Assembly: GCA_946478675.1 (NCBI GenBank)
Contig: CAMLEF010000109.1
Coordinates: forward strand, 1-12,259
DNA from: an uncultured Flavobacteriales bacterium
GTDB taxonomy: Bacteria; Bacteroidota; Bacteroidia; Palsa-965
Length of the DNA stretch: 12,259 bases
Direction of reading: 5' to 3'
Shown: positions 1 to 7,984 of the stretch, piece by piece
Position numbering within the stretch: the first letter of the stretch is position 1
How the letters are laid out: the number at the start of each line of letters is the position of its first letter
The notes under the pieces: model-generated
The model's input: only the letters and a program-made list of their open reading frames with translations
What the model was told of the DNA's origin: nothing
The model's database searches: none
Translations under genes and position numbers: made by a program

Positions 1-160
1 CACGAGCTGGGACCGTTCGACGCGGTGCTGGCCGCGTTCGAGACGCTGGCGCACGTGCCGGCGTACTCGGAGTGGCTGCGGTCCGCGGACTGGGGACCGG
101 CCTACCGCCGGCACCGTCAGCTGCTCCGGCTGATCGGCAGCAACGACCAGGACCTTCCGG
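1..160 (+). other. High-GC segment fused in frame to the AraC remnant
   Basis: Bases 1-120 are over 70% GC by hand count, and the next 60 remain above 60%, against roughly 50-57% further into the gene. The translation in the AraC frame (for example HVPAYSEWLRSADWGPAYRR) is coding-like in the style of high-GC actinobacteria, rich in A, R, L and W, and does not resemble the N-terminal domain of the AraC family. I do not recognise the protein it came from. Codon bias in the AraC frame is strong in third-position G/C, so it was probably once real coding sequence. It may be a recombination junction or a chimeric join near a contig end. The exact breakpoint cannot be set by eye and lies somewhere in 140-180. 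Confidence 0.5.
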
Positions 161-789
161 AAGTGTGCTCCGAATACACGCTGCTCATCCACCCGGATTT
201 CCTGCTGGGCTACCCGCTGGCGAAAACGATCCGGCAGCACGGTTTCTTCTCGTATTCGACGAATGAAACGCTGCATCTTTCGGAAGAAGAAAAAGCGACC
301 ATCACCGGCCTCTTCGTGCTGATCGAAAAAGAGCTGAACAGCCGCATCGACGATTTCAGCCACGATGTGGTCATCGCGCAGATCGGATTGCTGCTGAATT
401 ACGCGAACCGTTTTTACAACCGCCAGTTCATTACGCGGAAAGCGCTGAACAATGATCTTCTGCAAAAGATGGAAGAGCTGCTCGATCGTTATTTCGATGA
501 AGAAGTGTCGCTGAACCGCGGCGTTCCTTCCGTGCAAGAGCTCGCTGAAAAATTAAACCTCTCTCCCAGCTACCTGTGAGACATGATGCGTTCGCTCACC
601 GGTCAAAACGCGCAGCAGCACATCCACCACAAGCTCATCGAAAAAGCGAAAGAAAAGCTCTCGACCACGACACTTTCCATCAGTGAGATCGCTTATGAAT
701 TGGGCTTCGGTCACCCGCAATCGTTCAGCAAATTATTCAAGCTGAAAACGAAGTTGTCGCCGCAGGAGTTCAGGAGGTCGTTTAATTGA
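1..789 (+). pseudogene. Broken AraC-family transcriptional regulator (5' end foreign or missing, internal TGA)
   Basis: The frame is open from base 1 and runs to the TGA at 787-789, interrupted by an in-frame TGA at 577-579. From about base 172 the product resembles Bacteroidota AraC-type regulators: a sensor-domain part (LLIHPDFLLGYPLAKTI, then an IEKELNSRIDDFSHDVVIAQ helix) followed by two helix-turn-helix halves. The second half contains ISEIAYELGFGHPQSFSKLF and ends in SPQEFRRSFN, the usual family terminus. The TGA falls in the first helix-turn-helix, after NLSPSYL, where relatives as I recall them carry a serine (YLSD...). One base change from TCA would create it. The family is normally about 300 residues with roughly 100 residues before the LLIHPDF block. 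Here that part is replaced by high-GC sequence I cannot match. Without readthrough, neither half (residues before the stop, or a 68-residue product restarting at ATG 583) should make a working regulator. Sequencing or assembly error is the main alternative. The gene converges on the next one with a 13-bp gap. Confidence 0.75.
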
Positions 790-796
790 AGCGGTG

Positions 797-812
797 ATTG
801 TCTTAGGACAAT
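797..812. terminator. Short hairpin between convergent genes
   Basis: ATTGTC at 797-802 and GACAAT at 807-812 form a perfect 6-bp stem with a 4-base loop in the 13-bp gap and stop-codon region between the two convergent regulators. It covers the TAA of the minus-strand gene. There is no strong T-run on either side, so a terminator role is only a guess from position. Confidence 0.22.
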
Positions 813-1747
813 TTCCGGCTGTACTTTTTCGGCTTCTTCCCCAAATGTTTTTCGAAGACCCTCGAAAAATGGCTGAGGTTTTCAAAGCCCATGCGGTAGC
901 CGGTTTCGGAGACGGACAATTTTTCTTCCCGCAATAAGCGCGCAGCTTCTTTCATCCGCAAATGCTGGCAATACTCGTAGATGCCCCTGCCGAACACCTG
1001 CGTGAAGATCCGGCGCAGCTTGAGCTCGTTCATTCCTGCTATTTGTTTCAGCTCGTCAGTCGCAGGCGGCGCACTTAACGATGCTACGATTCTATCGCGC
1101 ACTTTGTAAACAGCGTTGATTTCGCGCTCGTTGAGCTTCCGGTGCACGGACTTTTCGCGTTTGCGCAAACTTCTGAACAACGCGAGCAGCAGCTCCATCG
1201 CCTTGAGCTTGTAATGATAACTTTTCAATGCACGCGGCTCTTCCTTCTTCACGATGTCGTTGACGGTGTTCAGCATTTCATCCGTCATGATCTCTTCCAC
1301 GAGGAAATTGTTGCTGCTGCCGAAGAGGAAACCGAAACGAGCGGAATCTTCTTTCAGAAAGCTCTTGAGATATGCCGCGCTGATGCCAATCGAAATGTGC
1401 GTGACCTGCGTGCCTTTTCGAAAAGTGATCTGCTGCGAAAGCGAAATGGGAAACACACGCACATGCGGCGGATCGGACGGGCGTGTGCTGCGTTTCGAAA
1501 CTTTATCTTCAAACACATTGTAAAACGAAAAGCAGATGCAATCGTCTATTTCATTAGCAGTCGCCGTTTGCCGCACGAAATTTCCCTTCACGCGATACGC
1601 GCCGAAATGCATCACCAGCTCGGGCAGAAAAACGTATTCCTTCAAATAGCGCAGCTCGAAGTTCTTTTCGAAATGTTGTAATCCCTTCCCGATGATCTTC
1701 CCGAGACGCTTTCCGCGCAAGGCGGTTTTACGGTTAGAAGCAGCCAT
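803..1747 (-). CDS. AraC-family transcriptional regulator
   Basis: This 314-residue cytoplasmic DNA-binding regulator has an N-terminal sensor part (residues ~1-225) and a C-terminal AraC/XylS double helix-turn-helix (~232-314). The first HTH reads ELKQIAGMNELKLRRIFTQV. The second contains LSVSETGYRMGFENLSHFSR and ends in the typical FEKHLGKKPKKYS block. The N-terminal part is basic at the start, then has LPELVMHFGAYRVKGNF, typical of Bacteroidota regulators of unknown ligand. ATG at 1745-1747 is the first in-frame start and gives normal family length. It is transcribed away from the FAD monooxygenase across an 87-bp spacer holding a 9-bp inverted repeat. By the usual logic of divergent pairs it probably controls that gene, itself, or both. 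The ligand is unknown. An intact, differently built AraC remnant faces it, so the two are neighbours but not obvious duplicates. Confidence 0.93.
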   Translation of the reverse strand: MAASNRKTALRGKRLGKIIGKGLQHFEKNFELRYLKEYVFLPELVMHFGAYRVKGNFVRQTATANEIDDCICFSFYNVFEDKVSKRSTRPSDPPHVRVFPISLSQQITFRKGTQVTHISIGISAAYLKSFLKEDSARFGFLFGSSNNFLVEEIMTDEMLNTVNDIVKKEEPRALKSYHYKLKAMELLLALFRSLRKREKSVHRKLNEREINAVYKVRDRIVASLSAPPATDELKQIAGMNELKLRRIFTQVFGRGIYEYCQHLRMKEAARLLREEKLSVSETGYRMGFENLSHFSRVFEKHLGKKPKKYSRKLS

Positions 1748-1766
1748 AAGCTTTTCGACTGTTTTT

Positions 1767-1808
1767 AATTCGTTTGCGGATATTTTATCTGTAAAGATGA
1801 AACGAATT
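1767..1808. promoter_or_regulatory. Candidate operator: 9-bp inverted repeat in the divergent intergenic region
   Basis: AATTCGTTT at 1767-1775 and its exact reverse complement AAACGAATT at 1800-1808 are separated by 24 bp. The arm centres are 33 bp apart, close to three helical turns, so a dimeric protein could meet both arms on one DNA face. The pair lies between the divergent AraC regulator (start 1747) and the monooxygenase (start 1835). A pair like this in 87 bp is expected by chance only around 1% of the time by a rough count. Binding by the adjacent regulator is inferred. I saw no convincing Bacteroidota -33/-7 promoter pair here. GAATTTTG at 1804-1811 is a one-mismatch fit to the -7 element TAnnTTTG but lacks a correctly spaced partner. 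Confidence 0.5.
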
Positions 1809-1834
1809 TTGCCTCATTATCATTCCATGAAGCA

Positions 1835-2938
1835 ATGAAAAAGAACGTATTGATTTCCGGCGCGAGCATTGCCGGGCTGACCCTCGCCTTCTGGCTGAAC
1901 CGTTTCGGCTATGCAGTCACCTTTGTAGAGATCAACAACGGCCTCCGGCGTGGTGGCTCTCCGATCGATGTGCGCGGCGAAGCGCTGAACGTGGCGCAGC
2001 AAATGGGCATTCTCGAAAAGATCCGTGAGAAACAGTTCGTGCACACCGACGAGATCGTGAATGCGGCAAACGAAACGCTGGTAACAATCGCCATCAACTC
2101 GCTACCCGAATACAGCGGCGACATCGAGATCCACCGCGACGACCTGGTGGATATTCTTTATGAGGCGATTCCGCCGGGTGAAGTGGAATTCCTGTTTGCC
2201 AATCGCATTGAACGTATCGTGCAGCACACCGGCGATGTGGAAGTGTTCTTCCGAAACGGCGAAAGGAGAAACTTCGATTTCGTGTTCGGCGCCGACGGCA
2301 CACATTCGCTGGTGCGCAGGCTCGTATTCGGCGAGGAAGAACAGTTCAACGTTTTCTTCGGTGCCTATTTCGCCATCGTGGAAGCGTCGCACATCGTCAG
2401 CAAGCCCTACTCAGGGACCTTGTACCAGGAGCCGGGGAAAATGGCAGCGCTGTACCCGTTCAAAAAAGCAGTGAATGCGATGCTGTTGTTTCGTTCGCCG
2501 GAGCTCGATTGGGATTACCGCGATGACGAGCAGCACAAGCAGATCCTCACGCGTCATTTTGAAAACGGAGGCTGGCGCATCCCGGAGATCTTACAGGAAA
2601 TGCAGCAATCCGATCAGCTCTATTTCGACGAGGTCTGCCAGATCCACATGCCTTCGTGGTCGCAGGGGCGCGTGGCGCTGCTGGGTGATGCGGCGCATAC
2701 AGCGGGCTTTCCCACCGGTATGGGTACCAGTCTTACGATGCAGGGCGCGACGATCTTAGCGCACGAGCTTCATGCTGCAGGAGAAAATTATACCGCTGCA
2801 TTCACCAGGTATTATACGTCGTTCAAACCTTTTGTCGAAAGCCTGCAGGCAAGGATCCTTCGCGGGTTAAGCCATCTTGTTCCTGAAACTGCAGAAGGCA
2901 TCGAAGCGCTGATCCGGCGATTCCGGGAAATGAAATAG
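1835..2938 (+). CDS. FAD-dependent monooxygenase (PHBH/UbiH-type)
   Basis: This 367-residue class A flavoprotein monooxygenase would use NAD(P)H and O2 to hydroxylate a small, probably aromatic substrate that cannot be named from sequence. The three family fingerprints are present and in order. The N-terminal Rossmann dinucleotide-binding loop is GASIAGLTLA (residues 9-18). The DG motif is FGADGTHSLVRR (151-162). The second FAD-binding GD motif is LLGDAAHTAGFPTGMG, with G284-D285. IHRDDLVDIL at ~99-108 is the usual conserved Arg-Asp block after the first strand group. Length fits the family (350-420), and no membrane segment or signal peptide is seen. ATG 1835 lies directly before the FAD-binding strand, so the start is well fixed. 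A three-codon frame ATG-AAG-CAA-TGA at 1827-1838 overlaps this start, probably by chance. Divergence from an AraC regulator suggests substrate-induced control. TetX-type tetracycline inactivation is a distant relative, but I see no specific TetX signature. Confidence 0.92.
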   Translation: MKKNVLISGASIAGLTLAFWLNRFGYAVTFVEINNGLRRGGSPIDVRGEALNVAQQMGILEKIREKQFVHTDEIVNAANETLVTIAINSLPEYSGDIEIHRDDLVDILYEAIPPGEVEFLFANRIERIVQHTGDVEVFFRNGERRNFDFVFGADGTHSLVRRLVFGEEEQFNVFFGAYFAIVEASHIVSKPYSGTLYQEPGKMAALYPFKKAVNAMLLFRSPELDWDYRDDEQHKQILTRHFENGGWRIPEILQEMQQSDQLYFDEVCQIHMPSWSQGRVALLGDAAHTAGFPTGMGTSLTMQGATILAHELHAAGENYTAAFTRYYTSFKPFVESLQARILRGLSHLVPETAEGIEALIRRFREMK

Positions 2939-3024
2939 TTTTTCGCGGCGGGCACGTGTATCATTCCCGACGCAGCAGGTTGCGCTATTTTCCCGACCTT
3001 TAGGCTGCTCAACACATTGCTGCG

Positions 3025-6000
3025 ATGAAAAAACCCGCTCCTTTCCGCTCCGGAAAGAAATGGCTTGCCCTGCTTTGCCTCTGCCTTCCCGTCATTTCCT
3101 TCAGCCAGAACAACGACCGCTGGCTGCAGCTCTGGCAAACGCCGGGAACCAACTTCTATACCGTTCAACAGGCTTTCGACTCCGCGTGGCACGACCGCGA
3201 GCAGGAGATGATGCGCGAACGGCAGCAACAAAATAACGCGCAGGCAGAAGACCGCGATCATGATGCGGCCAGGGAAGAAAACGAAGCGCTCGACGGCACC
3301 TTCTTCCAGTACAAGCGCTGGGAACATTTCATGGAACCGCGCGTGGCGCCCAGCGGAGATATGTCGCTGCCGGCTTCTACGTACGACCGCTTCATGGAGT
3401 ACGTCAACAGCAACCCGGCGGCAATGGCGCAGTACCATGCTTCCACCTCGCGACAGCAATCGAGCAACGCGTGGTCGTTCATCGGTCCTACGGGTGCGCC
3501 TTCGGGCAGCGGCGCCGGTCGACTCTGCTGCGTGCGCTTCGATCCGCTCAATACCGATGTCATCTACGTCGGCGCTCCGGCGGGCGGACTGTGGAAGTCG
3601 AACAACAACGGCAACAGCTGGACCTGCCTCACGGATTTTCTTCCGTCGATCGGTTGCTCGGACGTGGCTGTCGATCCGACGAACACGAACATTCTTTATC
3701 TCGCGACCGGCGATAACGACGCAGGCGATTCTCCGAGCATCGGCGTCATGAAAAGCATTGACGGCGGTCTCACGTGGAATACAACCGGGCTGCAGTTCAA
3801 CACTTCGCAGGTGCGCCGCATTTCGAAAATTCTTCTCGACCCGACGAACCCGAACATTCTTTACGCAGGAACGTCATCCGGCATTTACAAAACGTACGAC
3901 GCCGGCGTCAACTGGTACCTCATGTCGCAGCTCAACACGATCGACATGGAATTCATGCCGGGCAACCCGAACACGATCTACGCCTGCAAAACTTCGTTCT
4001 TCAAATCCACGAACGGCGGCGTGACGTGGACGATGGTTTCTTCGGGACTTCCGCAGAGCAGCATCATCTCGCGACTCGCGATTGCCGTAACGCCCGCTGC
4101 GCCGAACAATGTTTATATCGTTGCTGCGCACACCGGCTCGTACGCTTTCGAAGGTCTTTATCTCTCGACCAACAACGGCAACAGCTTCACCGCGCAGTCC
4201 GGCTCTCCGAATATTCTCGGCTGGGATCCGAACGGCGGCGATACCGACGGACAAGGCTGGTACGATCTCGCGATTGCCGTTGCGCCTTACGATGCGAACG
4301 TGGTCGTAGTCGGCGGCGTGAACGTCTGGCGCTCGGACGACATGGGCCAGAGCTGGTCGCTGAACGCGCACTGGTACGGCGGTGGCGGCGCGCCTTACGT
4401 GCATGCCGACGTGCATGATCTCATCTTCGAGCCGGGACAACCGGGTTCCTATTTCGCAGGATGCGACGGCGGCATTTTCCATACGGCCAATGACGGCGCA
4501 TCGTTCGACGATCTCAGCAGCAATTTGTGCATCGCGCAGATCTATCGCATCGGTCTCTCGGGATCGAACGCAGGAACGCTGATCGGCGGTCACCAGGACA
4601 ACGGCACGAACGTGAAAGCCGGCGCCAACTATTTCGAAGGGCTCGGCGGCGACGGCATGGATTGTTTCATCGACCGCACGAATGACAACAACATGTTCGG
4701 CGAATTGTATTACGGCGCATTCAACCGTACCACGAACGGCGGTGCGAACTGGTCGGGTATTACCAACGGCCTCACCGGCTCTGCCGACTGGGTAACGCCG
4801 TGGTGCCAGGACCCGGTTGATCCGAATACGCTGTACGCCGGTTACGACCAGCTGTTCAAATCCACCAACCTCGGCAACTCGTGGGCGCCGACGAGCTCCA
4901 CGATGCTGGGCGTGCTGAAAGACATTGCGGTTGCGCCTTCGAACAACCAGTACATCTACGCGTCGACGGGCGTCGGATTGTCGCGCTCTACCGACGGCGG
5001 CGTGACGTGGACGAACATCACACCTTCGGCACTCGGCGGGCTCAACATCTCGCGCATCACCATCAGCTCGTACGACGAGAAGAAGATCTGGATCAGCGTG
5101 TCGGGCTATACGGCAAACAAAAAATGTTTCGCGAGCAATGACGGCGGCACCACGTGGAGCAACATTTCCTACGGTCTTCCGAATATTCCTGCGAACTGCA
5201 TCGTCGCTGTTCCGAATTCGATGAGCGATGCCGTTTTTATCGGTTGCGACGTCGGCGTGTATTACCGCGATAATTCTTCGGCAACGTGGCAGCCGTATTT
5301 CGTGAACCTGCCGCATGCGCCGATCTTCGATCTCGAAATTTTCAAGCCGACGATGATGCTGCGCGCTTCGACGTATGGCCGCGGAATCTGGGAAACGCCG
5401 ATCGATCAATCCGTGCTGCTGCCGCTGGCAAATTTCACGTCGAACACGACTGTCGTTTGTCCCGGGCAATCCGTACAGTTCACCGACCTCTCGACCTTCA
5501 ACCCGACGGCGTGGAGCTGGAATTTCCCCGGCGGCTCACCGTCTTCTTCGACGCAGCAGAATCCTGCAGTCGTTTACAACACACCGGGAACGTACGCCGT
5601 TACGCTCACCGCTACGAACGCCGCAGGAAGCGCGACGCAAACGTTCACCACCTACATCACGGTAACCGGATCGCAGCAACCGCCTTACATGGAAGATTTC
5701 ACTTCCGGCGTTTTCCTTCCGATGGGATGGACGGGCAACAACACCGGCAACCAGGCGGCGTTCTGGAAGCTGAATGCGACGGTCGGTCACAACAACGCCG
5801 GCAGCACGTACTTCGACAATTTCAATTACAGCATCAACGGCGAGCAGGACGACATCCGCTCGATGGGATTGAACTTTTCCGGCTACACGTCGCTGTCGCT
5901 GACCTTCGATGTGGCGTACGCACGTTTCAGCGCTTCCCGCAGCGATACGCTCGAAGTGCTCGTGTCTTCCGATTGCGGAGCGACGTGGACGCAGGTGTAT

Positions 6001-7383
6001 TTGAAAGGCGGATCGACGCTGGCAACGAACGGCACGCAGACCTCCGCATTCACGCCGACGAGCAGCCAGTGGCGCAACGAATCGGTGAACCTGAATGCAT
6101 ATGCGAACATGAGCAACGTGATGGTGGCGTTCCGCAACCACGGCCGTCACGGTAATTTCCTCTGGCTCGACAACATCAACATTACCGGCGTCGTCAATGC
6201 AGCTCCTGTAGGGGCGTTCACGTCACCCGGCAGCGCGTGTGAAAACGGCAGCGTGAATTTCACCGATCTCTCTGCGCCTGCCGCTACCGCATGGACGTGG
6301 TATTTCCCCGGCGCAACGGTTCCGACGTCGAACGCACAAAATCCTTCGGCAACGTGGACGACGGCAGGCACGTACACCGTGTCGCTCGTTTCTTCGAACA
6401 GCTTCGGCAGCGATTCCACTTCGCAGGTGATCACTGTAAACGCAGCGCCTGTTGCAGATGCCGGAAACGACACGAGCTATTGCAGCGGAACGTATGTACT
6501 GCTCGGCGCGACCGGCGGTGTGAATTACAGCTGGCAGCCTTCTGCGAACCTGACCGATCCGTACAATGCTTCGACCGGCGTTTCCGTTTCGAATACGCAG
6601 ACGTACACGGTGACGGTGACGAATGCACAGGGATGCGCAGCGCAGGACTCCGTGAAAATTACCGTGAAGCCGCTGCCGTCATTCGGCGTTTCTTCCAACC
6701 CGGCCAGCATCTGTTACGGCGACACCGCAGTGCTGCATGCGTCAAACCTGAACTGGACGTACCTGTGGTCGCCGAACAATTCGCTCAATGCGGACACGGG
6801 CATTTCTGTGCTCGCGTGGCCGACGCAAACGACGATCTACACGATCACGGCAACGGATACGAACGGCTGCACGAATTCCACGACCAAAACGATCACCGTG
6901 TACCCGCTGCTGCTGCCGCCGACGGTTATCATCAACGGCTTTACACTCACCTGCTCGACGTTCGGCTTCTCGTACCAATGGTATTTGAACGGCTCGCCGA
7001 TCGCGGGCGCTACTTCGCAGACGTACGTGGCTACGCAGGTCGGCAACTATTCCGTGGAAGCATTGACATACCAGGGTTGCTCGTCGGGAATGTCGCCGGT
7101 GGTGTTGGTGGATGGCATACCCGATGAAAACGGTCCGTTATTCCAGCTTTCACCGAACCCGAACAACGGCGCGTTTGAACTTTCTTTCGTGACAACGACA
7201 ACTTCCGATTACACGCTGTGGATCTACAGCCTCGACGGAAAGCTGGCGTATTACGAAGAGCTGCCGTCGTTCTCGGGCGCGTACACGAAACGCATCGACC
7301 TCGGCGAATTCGGCGCGGGCACGTATGCGGTGCGTCTCAGCGATGCGAAAGGACAAACGGTGCGATTGGTAATCGTGCAGTAA
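3025..7383 (+). CDS. Large secreted Asp-box (sortilin-like) and PKD protein with T9SS sorting domain
   Basis: This 1452-residue protein is exported by Sec and then the type IX secretion system. Residues 1-~28 form a signal peptide (KK start, hydrophobic LALLCLCLPVISF core, cleavage near SFS-Q). Residues ~190-770 hold eleven Asp-box/BNR motifs of the S-x-D/N-x-G-x-x-W type, near residues 192, 244, 290, 328, 381, 437, 487, 569, 613, 655 and 704. They alternate with DPTNPNILYAGT-like segments, as in VPS10/sortilin-type beta-propellers. A PKD-like domain follows (~803-884, with WSWNFPGG and TPGTYAVTL). Next comes a jelly-roll-like module (~889-1055, from PYMEDF to FLWLDNINI), a second PKD-like domain (~1058-1138), Ig-like repeats with cysteines (~1139-1365) and a type A T9SS sorting domain (~1373-1452, with LSPNPNNGAFEL and GAGTYAVRL). 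No catalytic residues were identified. Adhesion, glycan binding or surface decoration is more likely than a defined enzyme activity. Start and stop are clear. Confidence 0.95.
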   Translation: MKKPAPFRSGKKWLALLCLCLPVISFSQNNDRWLQLWQTPGTNFYTVQQAFDSAWHDREQEMMRERQQQNNAQAEDRDHDAAREENEALDGTFFQYKRWEHFMEPRVAPSGDMSLPASTYDRFMEYVNSNPAAMAQYHASTSRQQSSNAWSFIGPTGAPSGSGAGRLCCVRFDPLNTDVIYVGAPAGGLWKSNNNGNSWTCLTDFLPSIGCSDVAVDPTNTNILYLATGDNDAGDSPSIGVMKSIDGGLTWNTTGLQFNTSQVRRISKILLDPTNPNILYAGTSSGIYKTYDAGVNWYLMSQLNTIDMEFMPGNPNTIYACKTSFFKSTNGGVTWTMVSSGLPQSSIISRLAIAVTPAAPNNVYIVAAHTGSYAFEGLYLSTNNGNSFTAQSGSPNILGWDPNGGDTDGQGWYDLAIAVAPYDANVVVVGGVNVWRSDDMGQSWSLNAHWYGGGGAPYVHADVHDLIFEPGQPGSYFAGCDGGIFHTANDGASFDDLSSNLCIAQIYRIGLSGSNAGTLIGGHQDNGTNVKAGANYFEGLGGDGMDCFIDRTNDNNMFGELYYGAFNRTTNGGANWSGITNGLTGSADWVTPWCQDPVDPNTLYAGYDQLFKSTNLGNSWAPTSSTMLGVLKDIAVAPSNNQYIYASTGVGLSRSTDGGVTWTNITPSALGGLNISRITISSYDEKKIWISVSGYTANKKCFASNDGGTTWSNISYGLPNIPANCIVAVPNSMSDAVFIGCDVGVYYRDNSSATWQPYFVNLPHAPIFDLEIFKPTMMLRASTYGRGIWETPIDQSVLLPLANFTSNTTVVCPGQSVQFTDLSTFNPTAWSWNFPGGSPSSSTQQNPAVVYNTPGTYAVTLTATNAAGSATQTFTTYITVTGSQQPPYMEDFTSGVFLPMGWTGNNTGNQAAFWKLNATVGHNNAGSTYFDNFNYSINGEQDDIRSMGLNFSGYTSLSLTFDVAYARFSASRSDTLEVLVSSDCGATWTQVYLKGGSTLATNGTQTSAFTPTSSQWRNESVNLNAYANMSNVMVAFRNHGRHGNFLWLDNINITGVVNAAPVGAFTSPGSACENGSVNFTDLSAPAATAWTWYFPGATVPTSNAQNPSATWTTAGTYTVSLVSSNSFGSDSTSQVITVNAAPVADAGNDTSYCSGTYVLLGATGGVNYSWQPSANLTDPYNASTGVSVSNTQTYTVTVTNAQGCAAQDSVKITVKPLPSFGVSSNPASICYGDTAVLHASNLNWTYLWSPNNSLNADTGISVLAWPTQTTIYTITATDTNGCTNSTTKTITVYPLLLPPTVIINGFTLTCSTFGFSYQWYLNGSPIAGATSQTYVATQVGNYSVEALTYQGCSSGMSPVVLVDGIPDENGPLFQLSPNPNNGAFELSFVTTTTSDYTLWIYSLDGKLAYYEELPSFSGAYTKRIDLGEFGAGTYAVRLSDAKGQTVRLVIVQ

Positions 7384-7401
7384 TTCGCAACTTCGCCGCG
7401 T

Positions 7402-7935
7402 ATGCATTTTCATCCGGATAAAAGCTGGACGCTGTTCCTCGACCGCGACGGCGTCATCAACGTTCGTTTCCCCGGCGACTACGTGAAGCGCGTGGAAGAA
7501 TTCGAATTTCTCCCCGGTACGCCCGAAGCGATCGCGAAACTTTCCGGCATTTTCGGAAGAGTGATCGTCGTGACCAACCAGCAGGGAATTTCGAAAGGTT
7601 ATTACACGCACAACGATCTCGCGGAGATTCACGCCTTCATGAAACGCGGCGTGGAAAATGCCGGCGGAAAAATCGACGCGGTGTATTACGCGCACCAGCT
7701 CGCGCAGGAAAATTCACCGATGCGCAAACCCGGCACCGGCATGGCGCTGCAGGCGAAACAGGATTTTCCGGAAATCGATTTCACGAAATCCATCATGGTC
7801 GGCGATTCGGAAAGCGATATGGAATTCGCGCACGGTGTGGGCATGAAAGCGGTGTTCGTCGGCGGGAAAGATCCGGTCGGTGTACACGCCGATCTCGTGC
7901 TGGATACGCTGGCGGATTTTGCGGCGAAACTTTGA
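7402..7935 (+). CDS. HAD-IIIA phosphatase, GmhB/HisB-N-like, without zinc cysteines
   Basis: This 177-residue cytoplasmic HAD-superfamily hydrolase has all four HAD motifs: motif I FLDRDGVIN (nucleophile D14, acid/base D16), motif II VVTNQQGI (T58), motif III lysine in MRKPGTGM (K109) and motif IV GDSESDM (D135, D139). Overall layout and length match D-glycero-manno-heptose-1,7-bisphosphate 7-phosphatase (GmhB) and the phosphatase half of HisB. Those enzymes usually carry a C-x-H...C-x-C zinc loop just before the RKP motif. Here the loop reads YYAHQLAQENSPMRKP with no cysteine, so the substrate assignment is uncertain; a heptose or other sugar phosphate, or a histidinol-phosphate-like substrate, is possible. 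It starts 18 bp after the T9SS gene with no terminator seen between, so co-transcription is possible. It is the last host-like gene before the AT-rich island, and the island begins within a few bases of its stop codon without damaging it. Confidence 0.85.
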   Translation: MHFHPDKSWTLFLDRDGVINVRFPGDYVKRVEEFEFLPGTPEAIAKLSGIFGRVIVVTNQQGISKGYYTHNDLAEIHAFMKRGVENAGGKIDAVYYAHQLAQENSPMRKPGTGMALQAKQDFPEIDFTKSIMVGDSESDMEFAHGVGMKAVFVGGKDPVGVHADLVLDTLADFAAKL

Positions 7936-7936
7936 A

Positions 7937-7942
7937 CTTAAT
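7937..7942 (+). repeat. Left copy of CTTAAT direct repeat
   Basis: This copy starts two bases after the phosphatase TGA and matches 9608-9613 exactly (8 of 9 bases over CTTAATnTG). It could be a target-site duplication or a microhomology join, or chance. Confidence 0.3.
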
Positions 7943-7984
7943 ATGTCCAGGGAAGTTATAAACATCGATTATTCGATGGATTAG
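7943..7984 (+). other. In-frame upstream extension of the methyltransferase ending in amber TAG
   Basis: ATG at 7943 opens a 13-codon frame (MSREVINIDYSMD) ending in TAG at 7982-7984. It is in the same frame as the methyltransferase that continues directly after it. Read through, the join SMD-stop-VLRNWLNSL looks like a normal protein N-terminus. A single C-to-T change from CAG (Gln) would explain the TAG. Alternatives are a short leader peptide translated before the GTG-started methyltransferase, or chance. Confidence 0.35.

Noticed and set aside
1142..1681. 179-residue plus-strand frame inside the second AraC regulator
   Set aside because: It is a shadow of the minus-strand gene, whose helix-turn-helix domain is unmistakable.
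1835..2938. Tetracycline-inactivating TetX
   Set aside because: It shares only the general flavin monooxygenase fingerprints. The sequence outside them does not resemble TetX.
3874..5469. 531-residue open frame on the minus strand, antisense to the T9SS protein
   Set aside because: It is an arginine- and valine-rich translation with no domain, produced by the GC-rich third positions of a clearly real plus-strand gene.
7932..7962. Sigma70-like TTGAAC...TATAAA with 19-bp spacing before the methyltransferase
   Set aside because: Spacing is long, Bacteroidota mostly use different -33/-7 elements, and short AT-rich matches are common in this segment.
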